A stretch of DNA of 64,000 nucleotides from Phenylobacterium aquaticum (GTDB taxonomy: Bacteria; Pseudomonadota; Alphaproteobacteria; Caulobacterales; Caulobacteraceae), in contig CANCJJ010000008.1 of assembly GCA_947378305.1 (NCBI GenBank), positions 1 through 64,000 of the forward strand, written 5' to 3'. This document shows, in pieces, positions 8,560 through 17,402 of the stretch. Positions within the stretch are counted from its first letter, which is position 1. Each line of letters starts with the position of its first letter. The translations under genes were made by a program, and so were the position numbers. The notes beneath the pieces are model-generated. The model saw nothing but the letters and a program-made list of their open reading frames with translations, ran no database searches and was not told the DNA's origin.

Positions 8560-9621
8560 ATGAACGCTAAGGTTGAAACGTCCAACCGCAAGGCTGACCT
8601 GCTGTCCTCGACGGTGGAGCATGTGGCCATTGATCAATATGACGCGCGGCCCATCATTGATGCCATGCGCAAGATGAGCTTCACCAGCCGCGACACGGCC
8701 CGGGCTGCAGACATCTGGTCCATGTCGCTGGAAGACCCCACCTGCTCTACCTGGCTCACCCTGGCGGGTTCGACGAGCGCGGGCGGCTGCATGCACATTT
8801 ATCGCGACATGGTGAAATACGGCATGATCGACGCGGTGGTCTCCACCGGGGCCTCAATCGTGGACATGGATTTCTTCGAGGCCCTGGGCTTCAAGCATTA
8901 TCAGGCCAAGTCCAATGTCGATGACCGGGACCTGCGTGACCTCTATATTGACCGCATCTACGACACCTATATCGACGAAGAAGAACTCCAGAACTGCGAC
9001 AGCACAATCTATGAGCTGTGTGGCCTGTTGGAGCCGCGGCCCTATTCCAGCCGGGAATTCATCTGGGAAATGGGCAAGTGGCTGGCGGCGGGCAATGCGC
9101 GCAAGCCGGACTCCCTGATTGAGACTGCCTATCACGAGGGCGTGCCCATCTTCTGCCCCGCCTTCTCAGACTCCTCGGCCGGGTTTGGCCTGGTCAAGCA
9201 TCAGGTCGAGCGGATGAAGGCGGGCAAGCCCTATCTCACCATCGATTCCGTCGCAGACTTCCGGGAACTGACCGAGGTCAAGCTGGCCGCAGGGACCACG
9301 GGGCTTCTTATGGTGGGCGGCGGCGTGCCCAAGAACTTTGCCCAGGATACCGTGGTCTGTGCCGAAATCCTCGGACACGAAGCCGAAATGCACAAATATG
9401 CCGTGCAGATCACCGTGGCCGACGTGCGGGACGGGGCCTGTTCCTCCTCGACCCTTCAGGAAGCCTGCTCCTGGGGCAAGGTGGATGTGACCTGGGAACA
9501 GATGGTCTTTGCCGAAGCCACCACGGTCATTCCGCTGATTGCCTCAGACGCCTGGCATCGCGGATCCTGGAAGACCCGTGCGCGCCCACGGTGGGCCAAG
9601 CTGTTTGAAAAGGCGGCCTAG
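8560..9621 (+). CDS. Deoxyhypusine synthase family protein (likely homospermidine synthase-like polyamine enzyme)
   Basis: GSTSAGGCMHIYRDMVKYGMID, VGGGVPKNF, and QEACSWGKVD aligning with the EAVSWGK active-site lysine motif of eukaryotic DHS; next to a decarboxylase. Confidence 0.85.
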   Translation: MNAKVETSNRKADLLSSTVEHVAIDQYDARPIIDAMRKMSFTSRDTARAADIWSMSLEDPTCSTWLTLAGSTSAGGCMHIYRDMVKYGMIDAVVSTGASIVDMDFFEALGFKHYQAKSNVDDRDLRDLYIDRIYDTYIDEEELQNCDSTIYELCGLLEPRPYSSREFIWEMGKWLAAGNARKPDSLIETAYHEGVPIFCPAFSDSSAGFGLVKHQVERMKAGKPYLTIDSVADFRELTEVKLAAGTTGLLMVGGGVPKNFAQDTVVCAEILGHEAEMHKYAVQITVADVRDGACSSSTLQEACSWGKVDVTWEQMVFAEATTVIPLIASDAWHRGSWKTRARPRWAKLFEKAA

Positions 9622-9655
9622 AGCCCTTGGCGATTACCGGATTTGACCCAGACGG

Positions 9656-10426
9656 TCAGATTCCGGCATACCATTCATAGCCCCGGTCTTCCCAGTAACC
9701 GCCCTTGCCCCCGGCAATGTGGGCAAAGTCGGCCACGGCTTCGATACGTGAAATGTATTTGGCGTGCTTGTATCCAAGCTGGCGCTCGACCCGCAGGCGA
9801 AGCGGGGCTCCGTGGGCAACGGGCAGGACAGCATCATTCATCTCATAGGCCAGCAAGGTCTGGGGGTGACGCGCGTCAACCAGGTCTATGCTCTCATAAT
9901 ACCGGCCCTTGGCACCCGCCTCGGGATCAAGGGTATCAAAGCAGTGAAACACCAGGAACCTGGCCTCAGGCTTGAGGCCGACCTGCTCCAGGAGGGGCGC
10001 AAGCTGAGCCCCTGTCCATTTGCCGATGGAGGACCAGCCCTCGACGCAATCATGCCGCGTGATCTGGGTTCGCGCTGGCAGGGCGCGGATGTCGGAAAGG
10101 CTCAGGCTCTGGGGCCGATCGACAAGCCCGTCTATCCTCAGCCGGTAATCTGCAAAGCCGGCTTGCAGCAGGGTCCGATAATCCGCGTCGCCGGGACTGA
10201 TAGACCCATTAGCCCGAAAATCCCGGGATATGTCTGCCGGAGTAAACTCCCGCGCCAGGGCCTGAGGCGGGATGAGGCCTCTCTGCGCCTTTCGGGTGAG
10301 GACCTCGGTCTTGTCCAGGGTCGTCTGGACCAGCGAACTGTCCGTCAATCGCTCGCAGGCCGACAGCCACAGGCCGGAAACGGTGGCTAGCGCCCCCTTC
10401 AGCCAATGTCGACGATCAAGCGCCAT
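9656..10426 (-). CDS. Molybdopterin-dependent oxidoreductase (sulfite oxidase / YedY-like fold)
   Basis: RRHWLKGALATVSGLWLSAC signal, TRHDCVEGWSSIGKWTGAQLAPLLEQVG motif with conserved Cys, PLRLRVERQLGYKHAKYI. Confidence 0.85.
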   Translation of the reverse strand: MALDRRHWLKGALATVSGLWLSACERLTDSSLVQTTLDKTEVLTRKAQRGLIPPQALAREFTPADISRDFRANGSISPGDADYRTLLQAGFADYRLRIDGLVDRPQSLSLSDIRALPARTQITRHDCVEGWSSIGKWTGAQLAPLLEQVGLKPEARFLVFHCFDTLDPEAGAKGRYYESIDLVDARHPQTLLAYEMNDAVLPVAHGAPLRLRVERQLGYKHAKYISRIEAVADFAHIAGGKGGYWEDRGYEWYAGI

Positions 10427-11256
10427 CAGCGATCCTCCCGAACTTCGAGCCGAAATTTCCCTGTGATCATGCCCCGGAGCTGGTTTAGCGGACCGGACAG
10501 GAGGACCATGAGGACATGCAGGCCGATAAACCCGACGATCAGGCTGGCACATATAAAGTGGATTGAGCGGGCAGACTGACGGCCACCAAACAGGCTGACC
10601 AGCCCCGGAAGGCCCGCATCTACCCCCGGTGACATGCCAAGGCCTGCGAGAACCATAAGCGGCAGCAGGATGAAGGCAACAGCAAGATAAGCCAGCTTTT
10701 GAAGGACGTTATAGGATCGTGCCGCCTCGCCTCTCGGAAACCGAAGGCGCAGATGGTCCCAGACGGTCTGAAGGATCTGCCTAAGGCCGAGTTCACGCCG
10801 GGTGGGCAGAAGGTCTCGCCGCACATGACCCGTGATCAGTCCGCTCGCCAGATAGACCAGGCCATTGCCGACAAAGATCCAGGCCAGAAAGAAGTGCCAG
10901 TGACGGCCCGTCCCCAGAGACCGATAGCTGGGCAGGGTTGCCCATTTCGGAAAGGCCCGCTTTTCCCCCGCACCCGGGGCCCCGGAATAGCCAAGGACGC
11001 CGGTGGTTTCGAAACCATGTCCGTTGATCCAGGTCGAGCCCGCCATGCCATCTCCCTGGTCCAGGGCCTGAATCGCAAGCCAGGGCTGGGTAAAGGTCGA
11101 CTTGTGGCCCCAGTAAAGGGCCGGGTGGGCATTGAAGATCTGCAAGCCGCTCATCAGCAGGCCGATCACGACCAGAAGGTTGATCCCGTGCGTAATGCGG
11201 GTCACAAGGCCATGTCGCTGAACCAGAACCGTTTTAGGCGGCCGAGCGGATGTCAT
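10426..11256 (-). CDS. Cytochrome b/b6 (cytochrome b561-type) domain protein
   Basis: Multi-TM protein with spaced His (HGLVTRITHGINLL, GRHWHFFLAWIFVGNGLVY, HFICASLIVGFIGLHVLMV); 1-nt overlap with the molybdoenzyme gene. Confidence 0.8.
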   Translation of the reverse strand: MTSARPPKTVLVQRHGLVTRITHGINLLVVIGLLMSGLQIFNAHPALYWGHKSTFTQPWLAIQALDQGDGMAGSTWINGHGFETTGVLGYSGAPGAGEKRAFPKWATLPSYRSLGTGRHWHFFLAWIFVGNGLVYLASGLITGHVRRDLLPTRRELGLRQILQTVWDHLRLRFPRGEAARSYNVLQKLAYLAVAFILLPLMVLAGLGMSPGVDAGLPGLVSLFGGRQSARSIHFICASLIVGFIGLHVLMVLLSGPLNQLRGMITGKFRLEVREDR

Positions 11257-11348
11257 GCAGGGTCCTTTTGAGGCCCCTCCAAACGGCAGGGGTCGATCCT
11301 AGTGTCGCCTGCCCATGTCCCCGATGCAAGATACAGGGAGTGAGACCT

Positions 11349-12281
11349 ATGACCGACGGCATCGAAATCTGGAGTGGCGGGGTCAATACCTGGGAATGCG
11401 ACGAGATGGGGCATTTGAATGTCCGGTTTTGGGTCGCCAAGGCTCTGGAAGCCCTCGGCAGTTTAGCCGCCACCCTTGGCATGCCCCAGGCCTTTTCCAC
11501 CTCTGCCGGCGCAACCCTCCTGCTGCTGGAAAGCCATATGCGGTTTCTCAAGGAAGCCCGGGCGGGGGCTTCCCTCTGGGCCACGGGCGGCGTCATCGCA
11601 ATGGGCGAGACAGATGCGCGTATCCTGATTGTCATGCGTCATCCCAATGGCGACCCCGCCGCGACCTTCAACCTGATGGTCAGCCATGCCACCGCCGATG
11701 ACCTGCGTCCCTTCGCGTGGCCAAAGCGCATTCGTGAGGCGGCGGAGGGCCTGATGATCCAGGTCCCGGACTTTGCTGCAGCCCGCAGCCTTGACCTTGG
11801 CCCCATTGTCAAAACCCAGGCCAGTGCAGATGCCGCGCGGCGCATGGGCCTGACCCGGATTGGACTAGGGACGATTCAGGCCCCGGAGCTGGATGTCTTT
11901 GGCCGCATGCGCGGTGAGATGGTCATAGGCCGGATATCAGATGGCGTGGCGCGGCTATTTGGCGAAACCCGCCCGGGTCCCGAGATCTCGGAGGGGGACG
12001 CCCCCTTGCGGATCGGCGGAGCCGTCCTGGAATATCGCGTCCTCTACCATGCCTGGCCACGAGGGGGCGATCACGTGGAGGTCTTATCGGGGCTTGCCGA
12101 TTGCACGTCCAGAATCCGGCGCGTCTTTCACTGGGTGGTTGATCCAGTCAGCGGAAGGCCCTGGGCCAGTGCGGAGGCTGTTGTGATCAGTTTCGACCTC
12201 GATGCCCGCAAGGTGGTGGATATTTCCGAGGCGGCACAGGCCGAATTCCGCAAGCGGTCCGTTCCAGGACTGGGGCTTTAG
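11349..12281 (+). CDS. Thioesterase (acyl-CoA thioesterase-like, hotdog fold) family protein
   Basis: WECDEMGHLNVRFWVAKALEA resembles the hotdog thioesterase D-x-x-GH-(M/L)N motif; second hotdog-like half VLEYRVLYHAW. Confidence 0.7.
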   Translation: MTDGIEIWSGGVNTWECDEMGHLNVRFWVAKALEALGSLAATLGMPQAFSTSAGATLLLLESHMRFLKEARAGASLWATGGVIAMGETDARILIVMRHPNGDPAATFNLMVSHATADDLRPFAWPKRIREAAEGLMIQVPDFAAARSLDLGPIVKTQASADAARRMGLTRIGLGTIQAPELDVFGRMRGEMVIGRISDGVARLFGETRPGPEISEGDAPLRIGGAVLEYRVLYHAWPRGGDHVEVLSGLADCTSRIRRVFHWVVDPVSGRPWASAEAVVISFDLDARKVVDISEAAQAEFRKRSVPGLGL

Positions 12282-13144
12282 CTCAAGGCCGCCCGGACCA
12301 GGTCTGGCCTTTCCATCGGCAGAAAGTGACTGGACCCGTGGACGGTCTCGATCTTCACATTGCCCCGCGCCAGCAATTTGTCTTCATGACCATCGGTCCG
12401 GCAGGTTGAGCCGACGTCTGCCTTAAAGAGCCGGATCGGGGCCGAGATTCCGGCAAATGCCGACCAGGGGCCCAGGTTTGCCGTATTGAAATTCGAGGCT
12501 TCCCACGCGGGCAAACAGGTCAGTTCCACCTCGCCCGTCGCGGTCTCGCGCACGCCGTCCGTGACGTAGTCGGCCAGCATGGTGGGGGTCCAGCTTCGGA
12601 AGGCCCCTCGCCCGGTATAGGCCTGGATGACATCGGCCCGGCTCGGAAACGTCGACCGGCGCCGCAGGGCGGCCTGGACCATGGGATTGGTTTCCCCAGC
12701 TTCCGGAGACGTCACGGGCTTAAAGTCAGGGCCCATTATGACAGGATCGAACAGGACGAGCCCAGACACCCGCTCCGAGACATCCGGGGCTGCCACAAGG
12801 CTAATCGCCGCCCCCATGGAATGCCCGGACAAGACGACGTTCCGCAGGTCTTCAGCTTCCAGTAGGGCAATCAGGTCATCGGCAAGGTCCTGCCAGGAGG
12901 CGCGGTCCGGCGACAGGTCTGCGGCCAGGCCTGACTGGCCGTGTCCACGCTGGTCGACCATAAGAATCCGTCGGGTGGCGGCCAGGGGGCCCAGAATGCT
13001 GAGGTAGGTCCGGGCATTGAACCCATTGGCGTGGGAAAACACCAGATCGACCGGACGCTCGGGGGGGCCGATGTCCAGGAGGGCACTCTCCCCGCCCCGA
13101 GATGGAAGACCTACCCGGCGACTGCGGACCTGAAACTCTGACAT
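12278..13144 (-). CDS. Alpha/beta hydrolase
   Basis: VFSHANGFNA, VDQRGHGQSG, LSGHSMGAAIS nucleophile elbow, terminal HGSSHFLPMERP. Confidence 0.85.
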   Translation of the reverse strand: MSEFQVRSRRVGLPSRGGESALLDIGPPERPVDLVFSHANGFNARTYLSILGPLAATRRILMVDQRGHGQSGLAADLSPDRASWQDLADDLIALLEAEDLRNVVLSGHSMGAAISLVAAPDVSERVSGLVLFDPVIMGPDFKPVTSPEAGETNPMVQAALRRRSTFPSRADVIQAYTGRGAFRSWTPTMLADYVTDGVRETATGEVELTCLPAWEASNFNTANLGPWSAFAGISAPIRLFKADVGSTCRTDGHEDKLLARGNVKIETVHGSSHFLPMERPDLVRAALS

Positions 13145-13268
13145 GGGGTCTTCTTGCTCCGAATTTAGGACTTTGAGACTAGCCCCAAACTTGCCTGCCA
13201 GACGCGCGGCAGGATAGGTGCTAAATGCTTTTAGGTCAGATGGCTAAGGAGCTAGGAGGTTTGGGGTG

Positions 13269-13445
13269 ATGTCTGTGCGTCGATCTATTCCCGGCCTGGT
13301 CGCCCTGGGCCTCGGGCTCAGCCTGACGGGCTGTCATCCGAGTCACGGGACCGCTAAACCTGCCCCCGCCCCGGATACGCCCGAGGTGACAGACGTGGCC
13401 AATGCCCCCTCGCCGCCCGCCCAGCCCGGCGAGACTGGCCATTAG
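13269..13445 (+). CDS. Small putative lipoprotein (58 aa), below the supplied ORF-track length cutoff
   Basis: ATG at 13269 gives MSVRRSIPGLVALGLGLSLTGCHPSHGTAKPAPAPDTPEVTDVANAPSPPAQPGETGH*; signal peptide with LTGC lipobox; ends 3 nt before mnmC. Confidence 0.65.
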   Translation: MSVRRSIPGLVALGLGLSLTGCHPSHGTAKPAPAPDTPEVTDVANAPSPPAQPGETGH

Positions 13446-13448
13446 ATC

Positions 13449-15266
13449 GTGACCACCACGGGTGACCTGGACTGGACCGAGGACGGGCAACCGCGCTCCA
13501 CCCTCTACGGGGACGTCTATTATTCCGCAGAAGACGGCCTGGCAGAATCCCGCGCCGTCTATCTGGCGGGCTGCGGCTTGCCAGAGGCCTGGACGGACCG
13601 AAGCCATTTCGTCGTCGCGGAACTCGGTTTTGGGACTGGTCTGAACATTCTGGCCCTGGTTGATCTCTGGCGGCGGACTGCCCGCTCGGACCAGACCCTG
13701 CAAATCTTCAGCATTGAAGCTCACCTCATCAGCGCAGACGAGGCACGGCGTGCCCTCGCCGTCTGGCCTGAACTTGCTGATCTCGCCAAGATTTTGACCG
13801 ACCAGTGGCCCGCCCGACGACAGGGCCGGCACCGGATGACATTTCCAGGCACAGGGGTCACCTTGGATCTTGCCCTTCAGGAGGTCGGTGCCGCCCTGGA
13901 GGACTGGTCGGGCCAGGCGAATGCCTGGTTTCTGGACGGGTTTTCTCCAGCCCTCAATCCAGCCATGTGGCGGGACGAGGTTATTCACCTGGTTGGAAAG
14001 CGGTCTGCCCCCGGTGCCCGTCTTGCCAGTTTTACCGTCGCCGGGGCGGTTCGCCGCGCTCTGGAGTCAGTGGGGTTTTCGGTTGCAAAGGTCCCCGGCT
14101 TTGGACGCAAGCGCGAACGGCTTGAAGCCCGCCTTCCCGGGTCGGCTCTGGGGGCCGGGTCGACGACGGTGGCGATTATCGGGGCGGGCATTGCGGGGGC
14201 GTCTGTCGCCAGGGCACTCCGCGAACTTGGTCATAACCCCGTCATTTTCGAAGCGGTCCACGCCGGAAGTGGGGCTTCCGGAAACCCGGCGGCCCTGGTG
14301 ACTCCCCGGCTTGATGCCGGACTGGGGCATGTCGCCGACCTGGCGGTTCAGGCCTTTGAACGCGCCATAGCGCTTTACCAGGACCTGCCCGAGGCCCACA
14401 TCTCAAAGGGCGTCTTGCAGATGGCCTTCGGGCCCGGGGATCTCGGGCGATTTACGAAGATCGCCGAGGCCGGGCTTTTTGCCCCGGACAGTCTGCATAT
14501 TTTGGCCCCCGAAGAGACCAGCCTATATCTTGGTGAACCGCAAACCGTCGGGGGACTCCTCCAGGACCAGGCCCTGGTCATCGAGCCGCGCCGGGTGCTC
14601 GACGCCTGGATTGGCCAGCCCCATGTTGTGAGGGTCCATGACCTGTCGTTTTCTGACGGCCGCTGGCATGTGATCGGCGCAGACCGTGCCCTACTCGGTC
14701 AGTTTGATGCCATAATCCTGGCAGGGGGTGCAGACATCCCGATGATTTGGGACAGCCCCGACCTGACCCCGGTCCGCGGCCAGGCCAGCTGGACCCAGGC
14801 GACGCATCCACCAGGTGCCGCCGCCTGGAGCGGCTATATTATTCCGACACGGAACGGCCACCTCTTCGGTTCAACCTATGATCGCGGCGACACGGGCACG
14901 GACCTGCGGCCCGAGGACCATCAGCGCAATCTGGACCTTCTGGCTCTGGGGCGGCCAGGACTCGTTGCAAGCCTTAGCCCCGCTTCAGACCTGGAGGGGC
15001 GTGCAAGGCTTCGGGCGACAACCGTTGACCAGCTCCCCCTGGCCGGAGAGACAGAGCATCCGGGCCTGTTTGTCCTGACCGGGCTTGGCTCGCGCGGGTT
15101 TACCTGGGGGCCGCTCATGGGGGACCATGTGGCCTCTCTCGTCGCCGGAACGCCCTCGCCCCTGCCCGGCCCCCTGGCCAGACTTATTGATCCCGCCCGC
15201 TTTGCCGAACGGGCGGGCCGTCGGGGCCAGCCCTACATACCCGCTACGCGGCCCTCAAGATCCTAG
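13449..15266 (+). CDS. mnmC: Bifunctional tRNA 5-methylaminomethyl-2-thiouridine methyltransferase / FAD-dependent oxidoreductase MnmC
   Basis: N-terminal YYSAEDGLAESRAVYLAGCGL...FVVAELGFGTGLN MnmD motif; central VAIIGAGIAGASVARAL FAD-binding motif; GTG start. Confidence 0.92.
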   Translation: MTTTGDLDWTEDGQPRSTLYGDVYYSAEDGLAESRAVYLAGCGLPEAWTDRSHFVVAELGFGTGLNILALVDLWRRTARSDQTLQIFSIEAHLISADEARRALAVWPELADLAKILTDQWPARRQGRHRMTFPGTGVTLDLALQEVGAALEDWSGQANAWFLDGFSPALNPAMWRDEVIHLVGKRSAPGARLASFTVAGAVRRALESVGFSVAKVPGFGRKRERLEARLPGSALGAGSTTVAIIGAGIAGASVARALRELGHNPVIFEAVHAGSGASGNPAALVTPRLDAGLGHVADLAVQAFERAIALYQDLPEAHISKGVLQMAFGPGDLGRFTKIAEAGLFAPDSLHILAPEETSLYLGEPQTVGGLLQDQALVIEPRRVLDAWIGQPHVVRVHDLSFSDGRWHVIGADRALLGQFDAIILAGGADIPMIWDSPDLTPVRGQASWTQATHPPGAAAWSGYIIPTRNGHLFGSTYDRGDTGTDLRPEDHQRNLDLLALGRPGLVASLSPASDLEGRARLRATTVDQLPLAGETEHPGLFVLTGLGSRGFTWGPLMGDHVASLVAGTPSPLPGPLARLIDPARFAERAGRRGQPYIPATRPSRS

Positions 15267-15275
15267 GTCACCGGC

Positions 15276-16370
15276 CTATTGGTCCCGCACGCGGTCGGCC
15301 AGCCTTTGCACCGCATGGCCGCGGCCATACCAATCCCTGGAGCGATTAACCACCGCCACAATAGTCAGCATGACCGGGACCTCAATCAGGACCCCGACGA
15401 CGGTGGCGAGCGCGGCACCGGACTTGAAGCCAAACAGGCTGATGGCGGCGGCGACGGCCAGTTCAAAGAAATTACTGGCCCCGATCAGGGCCGAGGGACC
15501 GGCAACGCTGTGGGTCTCGCCCGACACCCGGTTCAAACCATAGGCCAGGGCCGCATTGAAATAGACCTGGAACAGGATGGGGACAGCCAGCATGGCGATA
15601 ATACCGGGCTGGGAAACAATCTGCTCCCCCTGAAATCCGAACAGCAGGACCAGGGTGGTCAACAGGGCTGTCAGGGACACCGGGCCGATCTTGCTCAGCA
15701 CAGACTGGAGGGCCACCGCCCCGCCCCGGCTCAGCAGAAGGCTTCGGGCCAGCTGGGCCAGGATGACCGGCACGACAATATAGAGTCCAACCGACAGGAG
15801 CAGGGTCGTCCAGGGCACGGCAATGGCTGACAGGCCCAGCAGGAGGCCCACCACTGGCGCAAAGGCCACCACCATGATGGCGTCATTCAGGGCGACCTGG
15901 GTCAGGGTAAAATTCGGATCGCCCCGCGTCAGGTTGCTCCAGACAAACACCATGGCCGTGCAGGGCGCAGCGGCCAGCAGGATCAGACCGGCCATATAGC
16001 TATTGATCTCACCGGCGGGTAGGTAGGGGCGAAACAGATAGCCGATAAACAAGGCCCCAAGGGCCGCCATGGAAAAGGGCTTTACCGCCCAGTTGACGAA
16101 GAGGGTGACGCCGATTCCCCTCCAGTGCTGGCCGACCGCCCGCATGGCCCCGAAGTCCACCTTCATGAGCATGGGGATGATCATCAACCAGATGAGGGCG
16201 GCAACGGGCAGATTCACCTTGGCGATTTCTGCAGACCCAATGACCTGAAACACCATCGGAAACAGGTGACCAAGTCCAAGCCCGGCCACAATGCACAGAC
16301 CCACCCAGACGGTCAGGAAACGTTCAAACCGCGACATGGGCGCAGGTTCAGTCGGGACCTCGATCTTCAT
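15276..16370 (-). CDS. acr3: ACR3-family arsenite efflux transporter
   Basis: LPVAALIWLMIIPMLMKVDFG, VNWAVKPFSMAALG, AAPCTAMVFVWSNLTRGDPNFTLTQVALND signature. Confidence 0.93.
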   Translation of the reverse strand: MKIEVPTEPAPMSRFERFLTVWVGLCIVAGLGLGHLFPMVFQVIGSAEIAKVNLPVAALIWLMIIPMLMKVDFGAMRAVGQHWRGIGVTLFVNWAVKPFSMAALGALFIGYLFRPYLPAGEINSYMAGLILLAAAPCTAMVFVWSNLTRGDPNFTLTQVALNDAIMVVAFAPVVGLLLGLSAIAVPWTTLLLSVGLYIVVPVILAQLARSLLLSRGGAVALQSVLSKIGPVSLTALLTTLVLLFGFQGEQIVSQPGIIAMLAVPILFQVYFNAALAYGLNRVSGETHSVAGPSALIGASNFFELAVAAAISLFGFKSGAALATVVGVLIEVPVMLTIVAVVNRSRDWYGRGHAVQRLADRVRDQ

Positions 16371-16885
16371 TGAGATTCCATGGCTTGATCGGCAGAGGCG
16401 TGAATTGCGCCCAGCCGGGTTTGCAGGGACATCGTGTCGATTGAGGCCAGGGGCAAGGCCAGAAACAGCCGGATGCGGTTGCCCAGCAGCCGGGCCGTCT
16501 CGGAAAAGGCGGCACTGATCTCAGCTTGCGTTCCGGTGGCTGCTGCCGGATCGGGAAGACCCCAATGGGCCGTCATGGGCTGACCCGGCCAGATCGGACA
16601 CACCTCGCCGGCCGCATTGTCACAGACTGTAATGATGAAATCGAGGGGCGGCGCGTCAGTTTGGGCAAACTCGTCCCAGGACTTGGACCGAAAGTCCTGA
16701 TCCTCAAACCCAAGGGCCCGGGTGATGACGAGTGCGTTTGGATTGACCCTTCCCGTGGGCGTGGACCCGGCGGAATAAGCCTTGAATCGCCCCTTGCCTT
16801 CCTTGTTCATCAAGGCTTCGGCAAGTACCGACCGGGCAGAATTCCCCGTGCACAGGAAGAGAACATTATAGACCTTCTCGGACAT
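16367..16885 (-). CDS. arsC: Arsenate reductase ArsC (low-MW phosphatase family)
   Basis: VLFLCTGNSARSVLAEAL P-loop, SAGSTPTGRVNPNAL, DFIITVCDNAAGEVCPIWPGQPMTAHWGLPDPA. Confidence 0.93.
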   Translation of the reverse strand: MSEKVYNVLFLCTGNSARSVLAEALMNKEGKGRFKAYSAGSTPTGRVNPNALVITRALGFEDQDFRSKSWDEFAQTDAPPLDFIITVCDNAAGEVCPIWPGQPMTAHWGLPDPAAATGTQAEISAAFSETARLLGNRIRLFLALPLASIDTMSLQTRLGAIHASADQAMESQ

Positions 16886-16908
16886 GGCTTTCCCCTTGAT
16901 GGACGCGC

Positions 16909-17262
16909 TCAGGAAACAGGATCGGCAGCGAGACAACAGGCACTGGCAACCGCAATCAAAGGCGCACAGACCTCGGGCGCACCTCCACAGCAATCCTCCA
17001 TCAGGAAGGTCAGCAGGTCGCTCATGGCTCCGAAATTGGCCGCATAGATGATCCAACGCCCATCGCGGCGCGAGGTCACCAGGCCAGCGTGATTGAGAAT
17101 GTTCAGGCTGGCGGACAGGGTGTTTGGCCGGATGTCCAACCGTCGTGCGACTTCCCCGGCGGGCAGGCCAGAAGGGCCCGCCTGAACCAGCAGGCGGAAC
17201 ACTGACAGTCGGCCCTCATGAGCCAGGGCCCCGAGACTTGAGACAGCAAGGTTAAGTTCCAT
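16909..17262 (-). CDS. arsR: ArsR-family transcriptional regulator
   Basis: HEGRLSVFRLLVQAGPSGLPAGEVARRLDIRPNTLSASLNIL wHTH; Cys-rich C-terminus CCGGAPEVC...CC; first gene of an arsR-arsC-acr3 order. Confidence 0.9.
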   Translation of the reverse strand: MELNLAVSSLGALAHEGRLSVFRLLVQAGPSGLPAGEVARRLDIRPNTLSASLNILNHAGLVTSRRDGRWIIYAANFGAMSDLLTFLMEDCCGGAPEVCAPLIAVASACCLAADPVS

Positions 17263-17287
17263 ATTTCACCGATAGATGAATTATATG
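17260..17287 (-). promoter_or_regulatory. Putative ArsR operator / promoter: imperfect inverted repeat overlapping a TATAAT-like element
   Basis: Reverse strand CATATAATTCA-TCTATCGG-TGAAATATG directly at the arsR start; arms match imperfectly (2-nt insertion). Confidence 0.4.
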
Positions 17288-17346
17288 ACGATTTGAAGAC
17301 ACGGCACCCCCCGCATTTCAGGACGGCAGGACGAAAATGACCAACG

Positions 17347-17376
17347 AAAAAGGGCACCCGCGAGGGGTGCCCTTTC
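17347..17376 (-). terminator. Rho-independent terminator downstream of the 1060-aa TonB-dependent receptor
   Basis: Reverse strand AAAGGGCACCCC-TCGC-GGGTGCCCTTTTTCG: strong stem followed by a U-tract. Confidence 0.8.
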
Positions 17377-17402
17377 CGACAAGTCAGCTGACTTGAGACG
17401 CC

